In this document: positions 10,991-25,300 of the stretch, in pieces
Numbering within the stretch: position 1 is the first letter of the stretch
Layout: each line of letters begins with the position of its first letter
NCBI GenBank assembly: GCA_003640385.1
Contig: RCAB01000032.1
Location: 124,001-188,000, forward strand
From: Setaria digitata
Lineage: Eukaryota; Nematoda; Chromadorea; Rhabditida; Setariidae
Length of the DNA stretch: 64,000 bases
Direction: 5' to 3'
Notes under the pieces: model-generated
Databases searched by the model: none
Seen by the model: the letters and a program-made list of their open reading frames with translations, nothing else
Told to the model about the DNA's origin: nothing
Program-made: the position numbers and the translations under genes

Positions 10991-13900
10991 AAAGTGGCTC
11001 ATGAAAAAAAAAAAAAAAAAAAAAAAAACAAGTATTTATAAAAGAAGTAGCTCAGAAAAAAAAAAAAATTAAAAAAAAAAAAAAAACGAAAAAATAATAA
11101 AAAAGAAAAAAAAGAAAATCAAAAAATAGAAAACAAAAACAGAAAATGAAAACGAACAAAACGATTTTTTCTTTTTTTTTTAAATACTTTTTTTTTTCTG
11201 AACAGAAATGCGCAACTGCATTCTTGTTGTAGTGACCGACATTCGAGAAATTGAAATAGTTTATTGATTTTAGAATAGATTGTTTACGATATTTGATGCA
11301 ATACAAATAGGTGAAATTTAATCAGTTCTAAAATACCGTATGTTTAAACTCTTTTTTAGATTTATCAAAAACTTTTTTTTAACTCCCTTGATACTAAAAA
11401 AATAAATTTACTTCAGAATTCAGTTACACTCTATTTCTTTCTTTTCCATTTTTTCTTTTTTTTTTTAGCCATTAATGATTATTTAACCTTTGGAATTTTT
11501 TTTTTTTTCCTTTTGTTTCACTGTTAATTTTATGCAAAATGTTTTGCTTAAGGATGCTTCTTTTTTTTTTTTTTGTTAATATTGTCTTTCATGTTTTTTT
11601 CTGAACATTTTTTTTATTTTTTGAAATTCACAAATGTAAAATATGCTTTTCATTAATTTTATGTATATATTTATTGGAAATTTTTGAATTTGACTAAATT
11701 TTTTATCGATATATATCCACTAGAATTGCTTTCTCCTAGAAAAAAGACAAAAAAAAAAATTTTTTTTGAAAAAAAGACATAATGTTTAGTTATTTTTATT
11801 CACGATGATGATGAAAATGCAGTGAAAATGATAGTGATAGCAAATTCTGCTGTTTTCAACTAGATTACGATTTCTAGATTTCTCAAACTAAGATCAGCAA
11901 TCGACAATTATGATTTCTCAACTAGATTACGTATCAGCAATCGACAATGCATTAGAAGATAAGCAATATCATTACTATTAATAGCATTGAAAACATTACA
12001 TAATATTTTGCACTTCAGTGATATCAGTATAGATTTTCATTACTGATAATACCTGAATCATAATACATCATACTACGCTCTGCTAATTACACTAATAATA
12101 TCATCGATCACATTAGGGCATGACTGATTTGCAGAAAATTTGAGATAGTTGATTTGGATGCAGCAACAATGATCGGAAACTACAATAATATTCGTTGAAT
12201 ATGGCTCTGATTTTGCTCTTCAAATTACCCGTTCCATTTCAAATTTTAACGTGTAATTTATGCTCAAATTAACAGCAAATAAAAAAAAAAAAAGGTAAAT
12301 TCAAATTTGCTAATCTTTTGATAAGCGATCGTTTTTTTTTTTTTTTTAATAGTATCTCATGCAAGCAACTTTGCAAGTATCAACATTGATTTTACTTAGC
12401 ATTTTACCATTGGCAACAATATGCAAAGCATGTTTTAAAAGAGTTATTCTTATTATTTGCATTAGTAAGTTCACAATTACAATAATAAAAATTTCAATTA
12501 TATATTCAAAATTGTTGCATTTAGTAATTGGAAAATTGTAAATTGTAATTTTTCCTTTTTTGTAAGAATTGTAATTTTTTTTTTTTTTTTTGAGGATTGT
12601 AAACTTATTAAAAAAATAAAATAAATAAACAAATAAAATTTAATTGAAAGAAAAAAAATGATGAATTTATTTATATATGAAAGTATGCATGCGATTAGGA
12701 TTGCTTATTGTAGCTGGAACTTATAAATATATGAAAAAGGAATAACTGATGGTAACTTTTTTTTAGAAAATTTTTAATAAAGCAATTATTTATAGGTAAA
12801 ATATTCAAGCTGTTAAATTACTTTCTAGCGTGAATTTCGAATTAACTGATTGAAAATTCGAAATTTTCATTTTACTATGTATAATTGAATCCTGTATCAT
12901 TTGCACTGATTTTTCCTTACATTTTGAGAATATCATAAAAGATAGCGAAGTACGAACTCTTTGATTCATATTTTGTCGTTGAATTGAAATTGGTTGAATA
13001 TCTAGAAAATCGACCAGCAAAGCAGTAATGCCTCAATTTTTTTAGACAAAACTTGCTTCATTTTTCCTTTCTTTTTGAGAGAAAAAATTAACTTTTAAGT
13101 AAAATCCTGGTTGCAAAAATTTTCTTTTTAATTAGTGAGCAAAAAATTTCCTTTAATTTGCACGGCAGTAATTAAATTAATAATGTTTAAATGCAAATAG
13201 TGAAGTGGCAAAGTAGAGTTTAACCATTTCATATTTTAATATTTCTGCTTGTCTAATTCCGAATTTCTTTTTAATTCTTTACTTCCAAGTTTGCAAAAAA
13301 AAAAAAAAATTTGAAATAAAAACAAAGAATAAGGAACAATATCTTAAAATTGTCACAAATTATTTTTAAATTTTCTTTAGAAACGATCCATATATTGCTT
13401 AATAACTTTTTTGTCAAAAAAAGTATCAATATTTGATAACAATTCGACCACATAACACTTACTAATTATTATTCACTTGCTAATTAAAGAGATCATCCTT
13501 CTCTTTTATTCGTTTTTCCACATTTAATTTATAACATTCTCAAAAAAAAAGAAGGAAAAATTTCTTTTCACATTTAATTGAAATAATTTTTGATACATAA
13601 TTAATATTTTGACAATTATAATTGCAGACTTACCTCTCATTTAATAAGAATTTGCATGAATGATGAAAAAGATTTTATCTGTTACTGATCCGTTCCTTTA
13701 CGACATTTACAATTTTTATGCACTGTTTCTAAAATAATCATTCCTTTCAGAAATAGTTATTTATTTTAATTATAATTAATTCGATATGTTATAGGAAAAA
13801 GGATAGAGAGAAAATTTACTCTTGTTCCAAAATTTCGTTTTTTTTTTCACGAAAAAAACTTTTTAATTAAAACTTGGTCTTAATTTAAAATTTTTTGTAT

Positions 13901-14790
13901 TTGCACAGAAAGATACAAATGAGTCATGGACGTTGAGAAAAAAGTGACAAGAAGAGTGATAAAATGATAATTTCAATGGATAGGTTATAATAGTATCCCT
14001 GTGTTGCCATTTTCATTTCTTGATAAAACTGTTTTAAATCATAGTCAAATCATTTTAAATCACTTTTTTTTTTTTTTTTTTTTTTTGCAGCTATTGATCG
14101 AATTTAAAATCTTTGATAACTGCCGAAAATGATAAACTTCTTACTTATAACTTAAAAAAAAAAAAGAGGGGGTGCTGATAAATTGTAATTGATTTGCGAG
14201 ATTGGCTTATTAAAGAATTGCGAAGAACTAATTATCAATAATGAGCAAAACTTATCAATCATCAAAATGATTACTTTTAGAGAAAAAAAAAATTATTTTT
14301 ACAGGATACTGCAAACAAAGCATTGTTCAGCAAAAGAAAAAACGAACGAGTTCCTATCATAACTTTTCAGTTTCGATATTTGTTTAAGGCTAGTTAATTA
14401 TCCTTCAAATCTATCATACATTATTTAAATATTAGCAAGAAATAACAATAATTGGCATTTCATTGATTAGGAATTGGCTAATTTTTAGATAATAATTTTT
14501 ATCACATCAGCAAAATGGTGCACTGCAATTCGGTAGTTTGCAATTTCATCATATTGTATCTGATCATTGGAAAATTAATCTATTATTTGTCTTCTTTTTA
14601 CATCAGAGATCGGAGGAATCCAATAAGGTTAATTTATGACTTAGGAAGAAATTTAATTTAGATTTTGCTGACACTCTAAAATAAACTACGTTATGCAGTA
14701 TCTATTTAGGGTTAGCTGAACTTTGTGCAAATTTTTTTTTTAGCAGTTTTAGCATCATACAAATTTCAAAATAATCTGAACATCAAACAA
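10991..14790. other. Gene-free low-complexity stretch
   Basis: Extremely AT-rich with A/T homopolymers (11006-11180 is nearly all A on the plus strand). The open frames here (such as 11052-11306 minus and 12359-12541 plus) are homopolymer translations or chance hydrophobic runs without splice or start context. A small imperfect duplication (two copies of CTAGATTACG and ATCAGCAATCGACAAT) lies at about 11861-11949. Confidence 0.5.
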
Positions 14791-15159
14791 ATTTCAGTAT
14801 TGTTTATTTAGGGTTACAAAAAATGGCTAATATCAAAAACGGAAGCTGCCATTAATAATTACAATGTGAATTTAGTAGAAATTGTGTTAAAATTATGTAC
14901 ATAATGAAGATTAATTTCAGTTTTGTTTATTTAGGGTTACAAAAAATGGCTAATATCAAAAACGGAAGCTGCCATTAATAATTACAATGTGAATTTAGTA
15001 GAAATTGTGTTAAAATTATGTACATAATGAAGATTAATTTCAGTTTTGTTTATTTAGGGTTACAAAAAATGGCTAATATCAAAAACGGAAGCTGCCATTA
15101 ATAATTACAATGTGAATTTAGTAGAAACTGTGTTAAAATTATGTACATAATGAAAATTA
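14791..15159. repeat. Three-copy tandem repeat, 123-bp unit
   Basis: Units start at 14791, 14914 and 15037 (the GGGTTAC landmark is at 14811, 14934 and 15057). The copies are almost identical, with a single-base change in the TTTCAGTATTG/TTTCAGTTTTG segment of the first copy and a few changes near the end of the third. No gene or CRISPR-like spacer arrangement is associated; it reads as a recent local tandem amplification. Confidence 0.95.
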
Positions 15160-17291
15160 ATTTTTGGTAAGCTGTAAGCTTTTTGTCCTTCTTTTTACTT
15201 CCACTGATGTTCTAAAGTAAAAGTAAGAAAATTGGTGTGAATTGAATTGATAATTAGTTTTATAATAATTAAATTTGGGATTTAAATGTTAGGTGTAACT
15301 GCAAATTTTGTAATAATAGTTATCATGGTCGTTCATATTATTTTAACAAAGTTAATAATAGTAAATTTATCTCTTAATTGCAAAATATTATTTGTCACTC
15401 CCTCTCTCTTTCTTCTCTCTGTCAGACAAATGTTTCTCACTGATAACATTTCAGTGATAACAGTGATGGGAAGTTTGCATGAAATTCTCCAAAATACACC
15501 TTTAGAAAATCATAGTTTCCTTTGTAGAAAAATATAAAGAGGCAAATTAAGACCGAAGCTGAAAAGGAGAACAGTGTAGTTTGATGTTATGATCACGAAA
15601 ATCAGTGAATTCAGGAAATTATAGTACCGTAAATCAAGGAATCAAGAAATCATCATGCCGATAATCAATGAAACCATTATACCAAAATCGAAATTTAGTA
15701 ATTAAAAAGAAGTGATAAGAAGAAGAAATATGCATAACACAAATATTTCGGTGTCCTGTAATATAAAGCAAAGTAATCACGCTAATGAAATCAAAATTCA
15801 TGCATTAAAATCGGAATTAAAATTGAAATAATTAAATTTGAAAATTAATTTAAATCTTTTTTTTCATTATAGAACTAAAAGGTTGATGCAGCATTGGTTG
15901 ATTCATCAGATGAAGCATTATTAAAGCATTATACGATGTCAAATCAACTAGCTTAATGAATCTTTGCAAAGACATAATTGAACAGGAACATCCGAATTGT
16001 CAAACTGTCAATTTCATCGAAGCTAATTATTTCAATTCTATCGAAAAGTTTTAAAAAAAAAGCACGCTGCTATACATTATAAATCAAATGCATGTATGCT
16101 ATGCGACATGTATTAAGACAATTATAACATTTTGACATTTTAAGAGAACTTTTTGAAGATATAAAAATATTTGTGTGACATTATCAGTATCAATTAACTG
16201 ATGAATGTTGAATGATTAAATTAACACAACTCAGGCAATTAATTAAATTGTTGACTGTAAAATATTGATATGCTCTCTAAATGATGTAATTCATTCGAAT
16301 TTAGAGCTGATAAATGATCATTTGTAATCGAAGAAGGCATAAACTTCTAAGACTAATCTATAATGAAGCAGATGATGAATGTTACAGGAAACAAATTGAG
16401 AAATGAGGGAAGTGAAAATGATGTTAGTATATTAGATTTCGAATTACTTTCAAAAATAAAATTGAAAAATTGATGGAAGAATATTAGAATATTGATGCAA
16501 TCTAACAGCAAAAAAAACTCTCCAAACCAAATCACTCATAATCATACATAACTGTTATTGTTACTGTTAGAGTCGCAAAACATCCCATATCATTATCCTA
16601 ATTATATTTACTACTGAATAAATTTGTAAATAAAAAAAATTTAACTAGATATACAACACAAACAATAAGTAGCACAGTTTGGAATCGCTTAAGAAACGGA
16701 CTTTTCTTGAAGTTACAAAAATTCAAGCAAACTAAAAGCATTAATTAATTAGAATTTATTTACTCACTAAATTCAAAGTAACAAATAATTGCAATGTTTA
16801 AAATGTACTGGAAAAGAAAAATGCCATTCATAAGAAAATCAAGGCAAAAAACATCGACCTCCCTACATTTTACAAAACTTCCTGGAGAAATCATAGAAAT
16901 ACTTGTTTGATGGCAGCGTCATTTTATAAACATGACCTAAAAATAACTGCCTCAGAAATGAGACTCGTTGGTATTTTATTGTCTTTTTTTTTTTTTTTTT
17001 TTTTTAAATTTTAACAGCAGACGATATCCGCAGGGTGTAATGTCGGACACTGGTCAACAGAAAAACTTTTTGGTAAGCAAGACTGACTGTGTGAGATGTG
17101 TTGAGCTAAGCTTAATATCAGGGATATAGCAAGAAAGTAGGATTTCATTTCATAAGTGATAAAAATAATTTTTTTTTTTATTTTATATTCTATACAAAAT
17201 AAAATGGAGTTATGTGTTGTATAAGAAAAGCAGCAAACATTTTAAAATAAAAAGAAATGGTTAAAAGCAAACTATAAGCGTCAGTATTTTC

Positions 17292-17360
17292 TAATAATAA
17301 TAATAGCAATAATAATAATATTAATTAATAATATTAATAATAATAATAATAATAATAATA
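17292..17360. repeat. (TAA)n microsatellite
   Basis: Near-perfect TAA/AAT trinucleotide array of about 70 bases, interrupted by single GC-containing and TTAATTAA units. Confidence 0.95.
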
Positions 17361-19469
17361 GTAATGAGATAATTAAAGATCCTGAACAAATGGCAAGAAA
17401 ATATTTAGTACTGGAAATAGGAAAAGTTTGAATATATACAAAGCAAATAATAAATATGGCTTATCATAAATAAGGCATACTACTAATCATAGGAGATAAT
17501 GAAAGATATATAAAGTATAAAAGACACTAAAAAAAAAAAAATTAAAAAGTATTAGGCAGAATTGTAAAGATAGATAAAATTAAAAAGGAAAAAAAAAAAA
17601 GAAATATTAACAGAAACAGGATAAAGCAGTATTCTTCTAAATAGTAAATCAAATAACTGAATGACTTACAGGTAAATGTGAAGGAAGATAACACGAAAGA
17701 AATGACTTAAAATTACAAATGTTAAACATCTTGCTAGTGCTGAGAAGCAGATACGAACAAATTGAAATATCAAAAATTTCTGGAGAAATAAAAATGAAAA
17801 AACTCTGCTAGCGATCAACCTGTTGTCACACTTGTTGCAATTTGAGAAAAATCGAAAACGCCACTAAAACTTCTTGTTCTTCAAAAGAAATTGGATGAAT
17901 TTTCTAGCAATCTTACTTGTTTAATGCTAATTATTTATAAATGATATAAATTCATTGTCTAATTAGTTATTTTGAAATATTATTTACAATAACGTACTTT
18001 GAAAAAAAAAAAAAAAAAAAAAAACCGTACTGTTTAGTACTGATCTCGGTTATATTGTGCGAAAGCCTTCAAAAGCAATACTTAATTCATATCTGTATAT
18101 TGCTGAAGTTTCGACTACGGATTAGTAAAAAAAAAAAAAAGAAAAGAAAAGATGAATCTATTTCTAAAAATCTCTTTTCAAAAAATACAATTACTTCAAG
18201 CAAATTCAAACGAATTCAGAGATGAAATAAAAGTTTTGTTAAAAGTATTTTGCAATTATTGCAAAAATTTGTGATATGTGAAAGCGGTCATATCCTATTA
18301 TCGCTATGAAGTATTTATCAGATAATTGTGTTAATGGTTTCAGTATGAAAAACATGCATATTTTATTTCACCTTATAATCTTCTGAAGTTCTTGCAGTTA
18401 TTATTGAGTTTTGAAAATTTATGAAAGTGTCTAAATTAATGAAAATACTAACTGTTATATTATCAGTCAATTAACTAATAATATCAATCACTTGCACTCT
18501 TTTATTTTCTTTTTTTTTTTTTTTTTTTCAATATTCGTTAGATCATTAAGATTTCTAAATTGGTTAATTTTTTAGTATTATTTATCTTACTCAAAATTAG
18601 TGTTAAAAATGACTGTGGATAGTATTTAGTAATAACAACCATAAACTATAAATGAAATTATGGTGGAACATTTTTTATAAGTATTCATGATGCGAAGATA
18701 ATTTAATTCGAAGTGTTTAACAAAATATTTTTACAAAAAATAATTAGGCATAAATTCACTTATTGATCCAAATTCCCAAAATATTACGCTAACTGTAAGC
18801 GGTTAATGAGAATCTTGAGGCTATAATCTCTTAAGATTTCAGTAATTTTTGACATTAAGCTAGTTACTTAAATGTTTTCTTCTTTCAATAAATTCTGTAA
18901 AATCGACAGAAAATGTTAGCTCCATTCTTTATTTATTAAATTAACACAATTTTTTTAATGAAAGCAAATTAACGCAGTTTTTTTTTTTTTTTTTTGTAGA
19001 CAGGCAGAAATAAATTAGTTTAGAAGAGAGGAGACAATTTTCTAAAGTTTGAAGACTTTGGTATTAGAAAAAAACAGTAAAAATGCAATTAAAATTACTA
19101 TTGCAGAAGCATGATACTTTTGGTAATTATATCATTAATTATCATCAGAGAATCGTCAACAATGGTTAGAAAATGATAATTTTTTTTTTGTAGAATTAAG
19201 ATTATATAATTTAAATAATATTCAATCTTGATTCAAACAATGAGAAATGATCGTTTAGGCACGATTGCTTATAAGGAAGGTATCATATGTAACAAATTTT
19301 ATGCACATTATTTAATTGAATTATTGCTTAGCTATTAGCTCTTACTCTCATCTACTAGGTTCCAAATTTTATTTTGGGAGAGATTTTATTTCGGCAAGTT
19401 TGTATCATTCAATTTAAACAAACTTAAATTAATTAACCAATTGATGAATTTGCCACATTCAAAATCCAG

Positions 19470-19473
<4 letters not shown>

Positions 19474-19513
<40 letters not shown>
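19474..19513. repeat. 40-base poly-A tract
   Basis: An uninterrupted run of 40 A residues, the longest homopolymer in the window. Slippage in sequencing makes its exact length unreliable. Confidence 0.95.
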
Positions 19514-19516
<3 letters not shown>

Positions 19517-19587
19517 TAGGCCATTCCATGTCAAGAAAAATTTTTCAGTAATTATTTATAATTGAATTATTAAATATTACTTTTCAG

Positions 19588-22092
19588 TTCAAATATTACA
19601 AATATTTACTTGGGATGCGCAATGAACTGCTCCAACTTAATTCAAATATATTTTACATCATTGAAATTGATGCTTTATATCCATACGATACTAAACAGTG
19701 CGATGGGTTCGAAATTTTCATTTAGAAATTTCTGTGACTGATTAAAGGAGTCACTGTGTGCCAGTATTGTCACGAGTTAAAATGCTAACTTTTTTAAACT
19801 CATTGAATAAATTGAATTAACAATTGAAGTAGGAAGGATTTTTAAGCATAGAATATTGAAAGAAAAAAAAAAACTAGAATTGTTTTTAAATTAAAACTAT
19901 ATTTTAATTCTTTCAATATAACAAATGAAATCATTTTAAAATTATTAACAAAGATCCTTTTTTATTGCCGAAAAAAAATTAATGAATATTTTAGACTTCA
20001 AGTAACGATACTTGACAAACAGAGAAATAGTTCATATATATTTAAATTAGACAAAGAGGATCAAAAATGGCGAGCAATACTTTATAGCAAAAGTTTGAGC
20101 TATTTTTGCAACAATTATTTTAATTGCAATATTTTATTTTTGTTTCTCTGTCTTGTCTCTTATTTTAGGTGAAGCTCGACATATTGTTGGTGATTATCAG
20201 TATGAGCAGCAATTTAAATTGTCATTTGGTATCAACAATTGGAAAGTTAAAATCAAATGGAATGGCGAAGTAGTTACTTTTCTCAACATACATGGTATTA
20301 TATTCAAATGCATATTTGTTTCCTTAATTCAGTTAGTTATTTGAATGATAATTAAGCTGATACTGAGAAATAAAAAATAGAGAAAAAAAAAATCAGCAAC
20401 ATGAAGAAGTTATAAATTATTATTAAAAATTAAAAATATTAAATATTAAAAAGTTAAAAATAAATTAAATAAGCTAAATATTCTTACGTTACTACCTGTT
20501 ATGCAGTAGTTGAGTCTTATGAAGAGGAAAGGTGAATCAGAAGCAAATGAAATATAAGCAGTTATATGAATTTTTACACTATTCTTGCTTCTCATTCTGC
20601 AGATAAGGAAGAGCTTGCATTTGTGACAGTTCAGGAAAGTTGTAAACTTGATCGAATAGCAATCAACGAATATCTCGGTAATTTCTTCTTTCGTTTTCTT
20701 TTTTCAAGCAAACTTCGAATAAAAAGCCAATAGAAAAGAGAAAGAGAGAGCCAACAGAACTGCGAAAAAAAAAAAAAAAAAAAAGAAAAAAATTATTCAT
20801 CTTTCTTAGAAGAATTTGTAATCGAAACAAATGAAACTCATTTTTTAACAAAGCTGGATGGATCATTTGCCGAAGTGATATCCGATGAAACAGTACGACT
20901 TGCTGAAAGTACCAATGCTTCAATAAAAGAAATAAAAACAATTGCGCGATATTGTATATATATTACTATTACCTATACATTTGCCTCCTACCATTTCAGA
21001 CATGGCTGCTTTAACTGCCAATGGCATTTAGGACAAAATATTGTCAGAAATGGCACTGAAATTAGTCAATTTTGAAATTTTTGATCCGTTAAGAAGCTGA
21101 ACGGCTCTTCAAAATAACTTCTACTTAACATTTTCCTCTCCACTTTTAAATAATAATAAAATTACTAATCCATCATATTTTTCAGTGTTTTACAAGGATG
21201 ACGAGGAGCACATTCTATTACGAATACTCGGCAGAGTACGTTATTATGTTTTAAATTTTAAGTTGATCGTTTAACAACATTTCTTATTTTGTTGCACGCT
21301 GCAAGCACATTGAATTGATGGTACTTTTTGTGATGTGCAAATTAAACATCAAAATTCACTGCTGAAGTTTTATGCATGCTAGTTATCAACTGTTACCAAG
21401 AGTAATCTCAATAACTTCCAGCAATACTTTTACAGATTAATGGAATTTTGATTCCTGGAGCAGTACTTGCCATAGTTGTCAACTCTGTAATGACTGCAAT
21501 CGAAATTCGAAACTATGAGCTGTATCAGTTAGCAAAAATTAAGCCTCCAAAATTGGTCATAACTAGAGAATTCTTAGAAAGAATACGAATTGAGCGCTGC
21601 AACGCTAAGAAAAAAGGTTCAGTAATACAAGCATTAAAATATTCAGTTCGAATAAGTATTGTTATCAGTTTCGATCAACATGACCTATATTGAGATTCAT
21701 TTCAATAATTCAGCACAAAATTTGCTTGCAGAATTTTGATCAACCAACTGAAATCTTAAATGGCCTACTCAGTTAATTACTGTTTTATACAGTAGGTAGA
21801 AATAATCTATCAGAAAGGCATTTTTTTTTTTCCACAGGCTAACCGTTGTCAATAAGCGCTATTGTGAAATTGATCAAATATAAGCTTAGAGTAAATGAAT
21901 TCTCTAATCTTGTAAAAATAGGTATACCTGCTCAGCTTGTTACCTAGACTACTAATTTTATGCTTAGAAGATTTGCGTTGGAATATTTTTTTTGTTTATT
22001 TAATTTCAATTTTATCGCAATAAATAATGTTCGAAATTTTGATGTTCAATTTTTCAGTTCGAAAGAAGGGAGAACTTGAAAAAGCTTGCTAA
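19588..22092 (+). CDS. Unrecognised protein with one predicted membrane segment
   Basis: Phase-consistent exons are 20169-20294, 20603-20677, 20810-20908, 21186-21235, 21436-21616 and 22058-22092 (TAA). A further coding-looking block at 19588-19706 (GMRNELLQLNSNIFYIIEID) lies upstream but cannot be joined directly, so the 5' end is open. The first half is strand-rich with alternating hydrophobics (FKLSFGINNWKVKIKWNGEV, FVTVQESCKLDRI), faintly like a beta-sandwich lectin such as galectin, but without the galectin sugar-binding signature. A hydrophobic segment follows (ILIPGAVLAIVVNSV), then a basic tail (FLERIRIERCNAKKK) ending KKGELEKAC. I do not recognise the family. The final exon lies in a 167-bp tandem duplication, so two equivalent last exons are available. 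Confidence 0.5.
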
Positions 22093-22322
22093 AATGTTAT
22101 TGGAAGATGTTGATTATTTTGCAAAATTCTCGAAAATTGTTCGTAAATTTAAAATTTTCTGTTTATTTAATTTCAATTTTATCGCAATAAATAATGTTCG
22201 AAATTTTGATGTTCAATTTTTCAGTTCGAAAGAAGGGAGAACTTGAAAAAGCTTGCTAAAATGTTATTGGAAGATGTTGATTATTTTGCAAAATTCTCGA
22301 AAATTGTTCGTAAATTTAAAAA
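21994..22322. repeat. Two-copy tandem duplication, 167-bp unit
   Basis: Bases from 21994 recur from 22161 essentially unchanged. Each unit carries the whole last exon of the flanking gene with its TTTTTCAG acceptor (acceptors end at 22057 and 22224) and the start of the 3' UTR. Splicing to either copy gives the same C-terminus. Confidence 0.95.
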
Positions 22323-25300
22323 ATTTTCCATTTAGTGTAGAAAATTTCTCATTCAAACAATCAGCTAATATGAAGTACCCAAATTCACATTCATTCAATT
22401 AAACATTAATTATTGCTAAGGTTCACTTATCATTACCAATATTCTTTTCTACTTAAATCAATATTATATCATATTTTGAGACTAACTAAACATTATACGA
22501 TATCAATATGATGTCATTTTGAGCCTAGCTAAAGTAAGTAATACGATATTATATTGTTCGTCGCACTGACAAATGACTGCATCGGCAACCATATATTAAT
22601 GCTTTACATGCAATTTTGTAGGAATTTGTAACTTAATTTAATTGCTGCAATTTTAATTCTAACTTAATTACTAATCGAGAGTAGAGAGGACGGTCGAATT
22701 CGCTGATTATTTAGCAAATAAATAAAAAAATGCATGCAAGAAAAAACTAATTGCTACAGGTCTTGAAATAGATTAATTCTTGCTGCTCGATCATGCCTTA
22801 CTTCTCGACCTTACTTTCTCGAGGAAAGAAAAGCTTTCTTGGAACACAGTAACTCGATGTTGAATTGGTATGGAATGGCATTTTCTGATTGAAGCTTTTC
22901 GGATATTACTAACTTCTTTCTAAATTTTCTCCAAAGTGTAAAAAAGTTGCATGTGAACTAAAAATTTAAAGGTCATCCTTATTTTTCTTATGCTTAAAAA
23001 AAAAAATTCTTATCAATAAAATCTAAAAAGCTTCGACCAGAAATCAAACCTTTCAGAGTTTAATTTTTGAAGTAATCGACAAGAAGGGCTTAAAGTGAAC
23101 ATGAATAACAGTGGAATAAAAAAAACAACAGAAAAAAAAAAACACAAACAAAACAAAACTGACACAAAAATGAATTGGAATGATGCATATTCCAGTTCTA
23201 ACTTGATTTGGATTAAACTGGGCTACTGGATATTGTCATATTCAAGCAAAAGGTTAAAAGAGTTAAGACTGATCAATTAATCCTGTCATAAGCATTCCAA
23301 GTTCAGTTTTATTATTAAATAAAGTTCGAATTCAATACTGATTTGTAGATATATTACAACGCTGTTCATAACCAGGTCATCATCATTTACTTTCAGTTTT
23401 ATTATTCAGTTTGGTTTTCAGCTAATTCTCTCTTTTATAGCAGAGAGCAGAAAAAACAGGCTTAATTATGATTCCCAGAAATCAAGCTCACTTGTTGTAC
23501 GGAAATGGAAAAAAAAAAAAAAAAAATTAAACTTCATTAAACTTCTTTGAATCATTAAGAATTTTCATTACCTATTTCACTAAAACAGGAAATTATCCGC
23601 TCTCTTTTCTACCCTTTTTCGTGTTTGACAGATGGTTCTGTAAAAGATTGTAGTTAAAATTTAATATGATATAATATTTAATTGATCCTTTGAACGTCGA
23701 AGAAATGCAACCATAGCTGTATGGTTATCTATCCTTTACGGGCCTAAAATCTTTCCAATGCTTGGAGGCCATTTCAAAAATCAGTTCCCCTTCTAATTTT
23801 TACTTTTTCAAAAATTCAATGAAATTGGCGCTTCCTTCCCACATGACAATTTTATTGCCAAGTATCATTTTGAATCTGTACGAAAAAGCAGTCAACTTCT
23901 TACATTTCGTTAGTTTTTTTCTTCTGTGTCACGTAAATTTTCTAAATATTTTAATTCAATCATAAGAACTAAAAGGCCAAAATTTTCACATTAAGTCATC
24001 TTAATATGTTTGCAAACATTAGTTCTAAACGAAAGACGAAATTTTATCTTCATTTTTTTTTTTTTTTTAATTTTTTTCTTAATAACAAAAAGTGCAGAAT
24101 TTAAAAAGTTGAAAGAGAGGTTCCTTTACAAGGAAAAAAAAAAAAAAAAAATCCATGAAAAACAAAAAAAAAAAAATATTCCTCTCAACTTTCATATCCT
24201 TTTTTCCTGAAATTCAATAAAACTTCTTCTAACACTAAAGCATTTTATTGCAAAAATTTGCTTATGTGATTAAATGAAAATATTTTGCGCACAATATTGG
24301 AAATTTGAAAGTTTGTTCGACGAGAAAAACTGAAAAAAAAAAAATAAACGAAAAATTTAATAATTTGTCAGTTGAAAATAAAATCCTTTGTTTTATTCTA
24401 TTTTACTCATTCATACATCACATCTTATAATATGATTTATATTTGTAGTATCATCTACACTTAAGATTAGCATCAACAAAAAAAAAAAAATTCTCTTCTG
24501 ATTTGAACTTTCAAACCTGAAAGGAAAAATGTTAGCTGATTAAAAATGTTACACTTTTCGAATATTTTAATAATTATATCGTTTAACAATGTATAATGGA
24601 TATTAAGCAAGCGAAATATTTTCTTCTCAATTAGATATTAATTAGAATTAATGAAAGCATGAAGCGGATGTCGCAAATGTCGAACATGCTAGGATAACAC
24701 TTTAGAGGAGTGAATGTGCACTGTTAAGATGTCCTCAATTTTGATTTGATGATTCTTTTTACCTTTAGATGAATTTCGCATTAAATTAAATTTTTGAATT
24801 GAAAAAAATGAACTTACTTTACCTTTATTATCAGAATCCGTCTTTTCTGCTATTGCAACATGTCAAATTCTATCATTTGTGTGTGCTATTTGCAACTCAA
24901 CACACCTTGCCGTTATGGACAAGGATATTTTTACCTCATTTATCAGCAAATAATTTGAGCTTTTCTTTGGATTTTAGCACTTTTGCAATGATTTTAAGAA
25001 GAATTTAGTCTGATAGTCGAGCGCAATTCATTACAACAATGATTAGTAATGTATTGCTTAATGCAAAAACTGAAAAAGGAAGTTGATTATTTGGACGAAC
25101 GGTGCAACTATCATTGTCTTATTCTTGGCAAATTTCTTCAGAACTACAGATAAAATCATTTCTGGACAATTTCTCGAAGTTCAACTCGGAAAAACAGCTT
25201 AAAAAAAATCATTGATCAAATGAATATGACCTCTTATCAGCGTTGTTATAATGATTTTCCGCACATACCATTGCAATAATTACTTCTGTAATCAAATAAA

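Larger units (their letters stand above)
15160..19587. other. Gene-free AT-rich stretch
   Basis: No supported gene. It includes a TAA microsatellite at 17292-17360, poly-T at about 16984-17005 and poly-A at about 18003-18024. An 83-codon open frame at 15286-15537 has no family resemblance and is probably chance. Confidence 0.45.

Noticed and set aside
11052..11306. 84-codon minus-strand open frame
   Set aside because: Mostly a phenylalanine-rich translation of poly-A; low-complexity artefact.
12359..12541. Small plus-strand frame with signal-like start
   Set aside because: Only 60 codons of hydrophobic AT-rich residues, no neighbours, within chance for this base composition.
14791..15159. 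CRISPR-like array
   Set aside because: Contiguous identical 123-bp units with no unique spacers, in a eukaryotic genome.
16081..16115. ATGCATGTATGC stretch as part of the TGCA family
   Set aside because: Too short and isolated to separate from chance.
20909..21185. Read-through of the 20810 exon to a stop at about 21075
   Set aside because: The frame is open across part of the intron, but splicing at A|GTACCA (20909) joins the next exons in phase and keeps the membrane segment; read-through remains a minor alternative.
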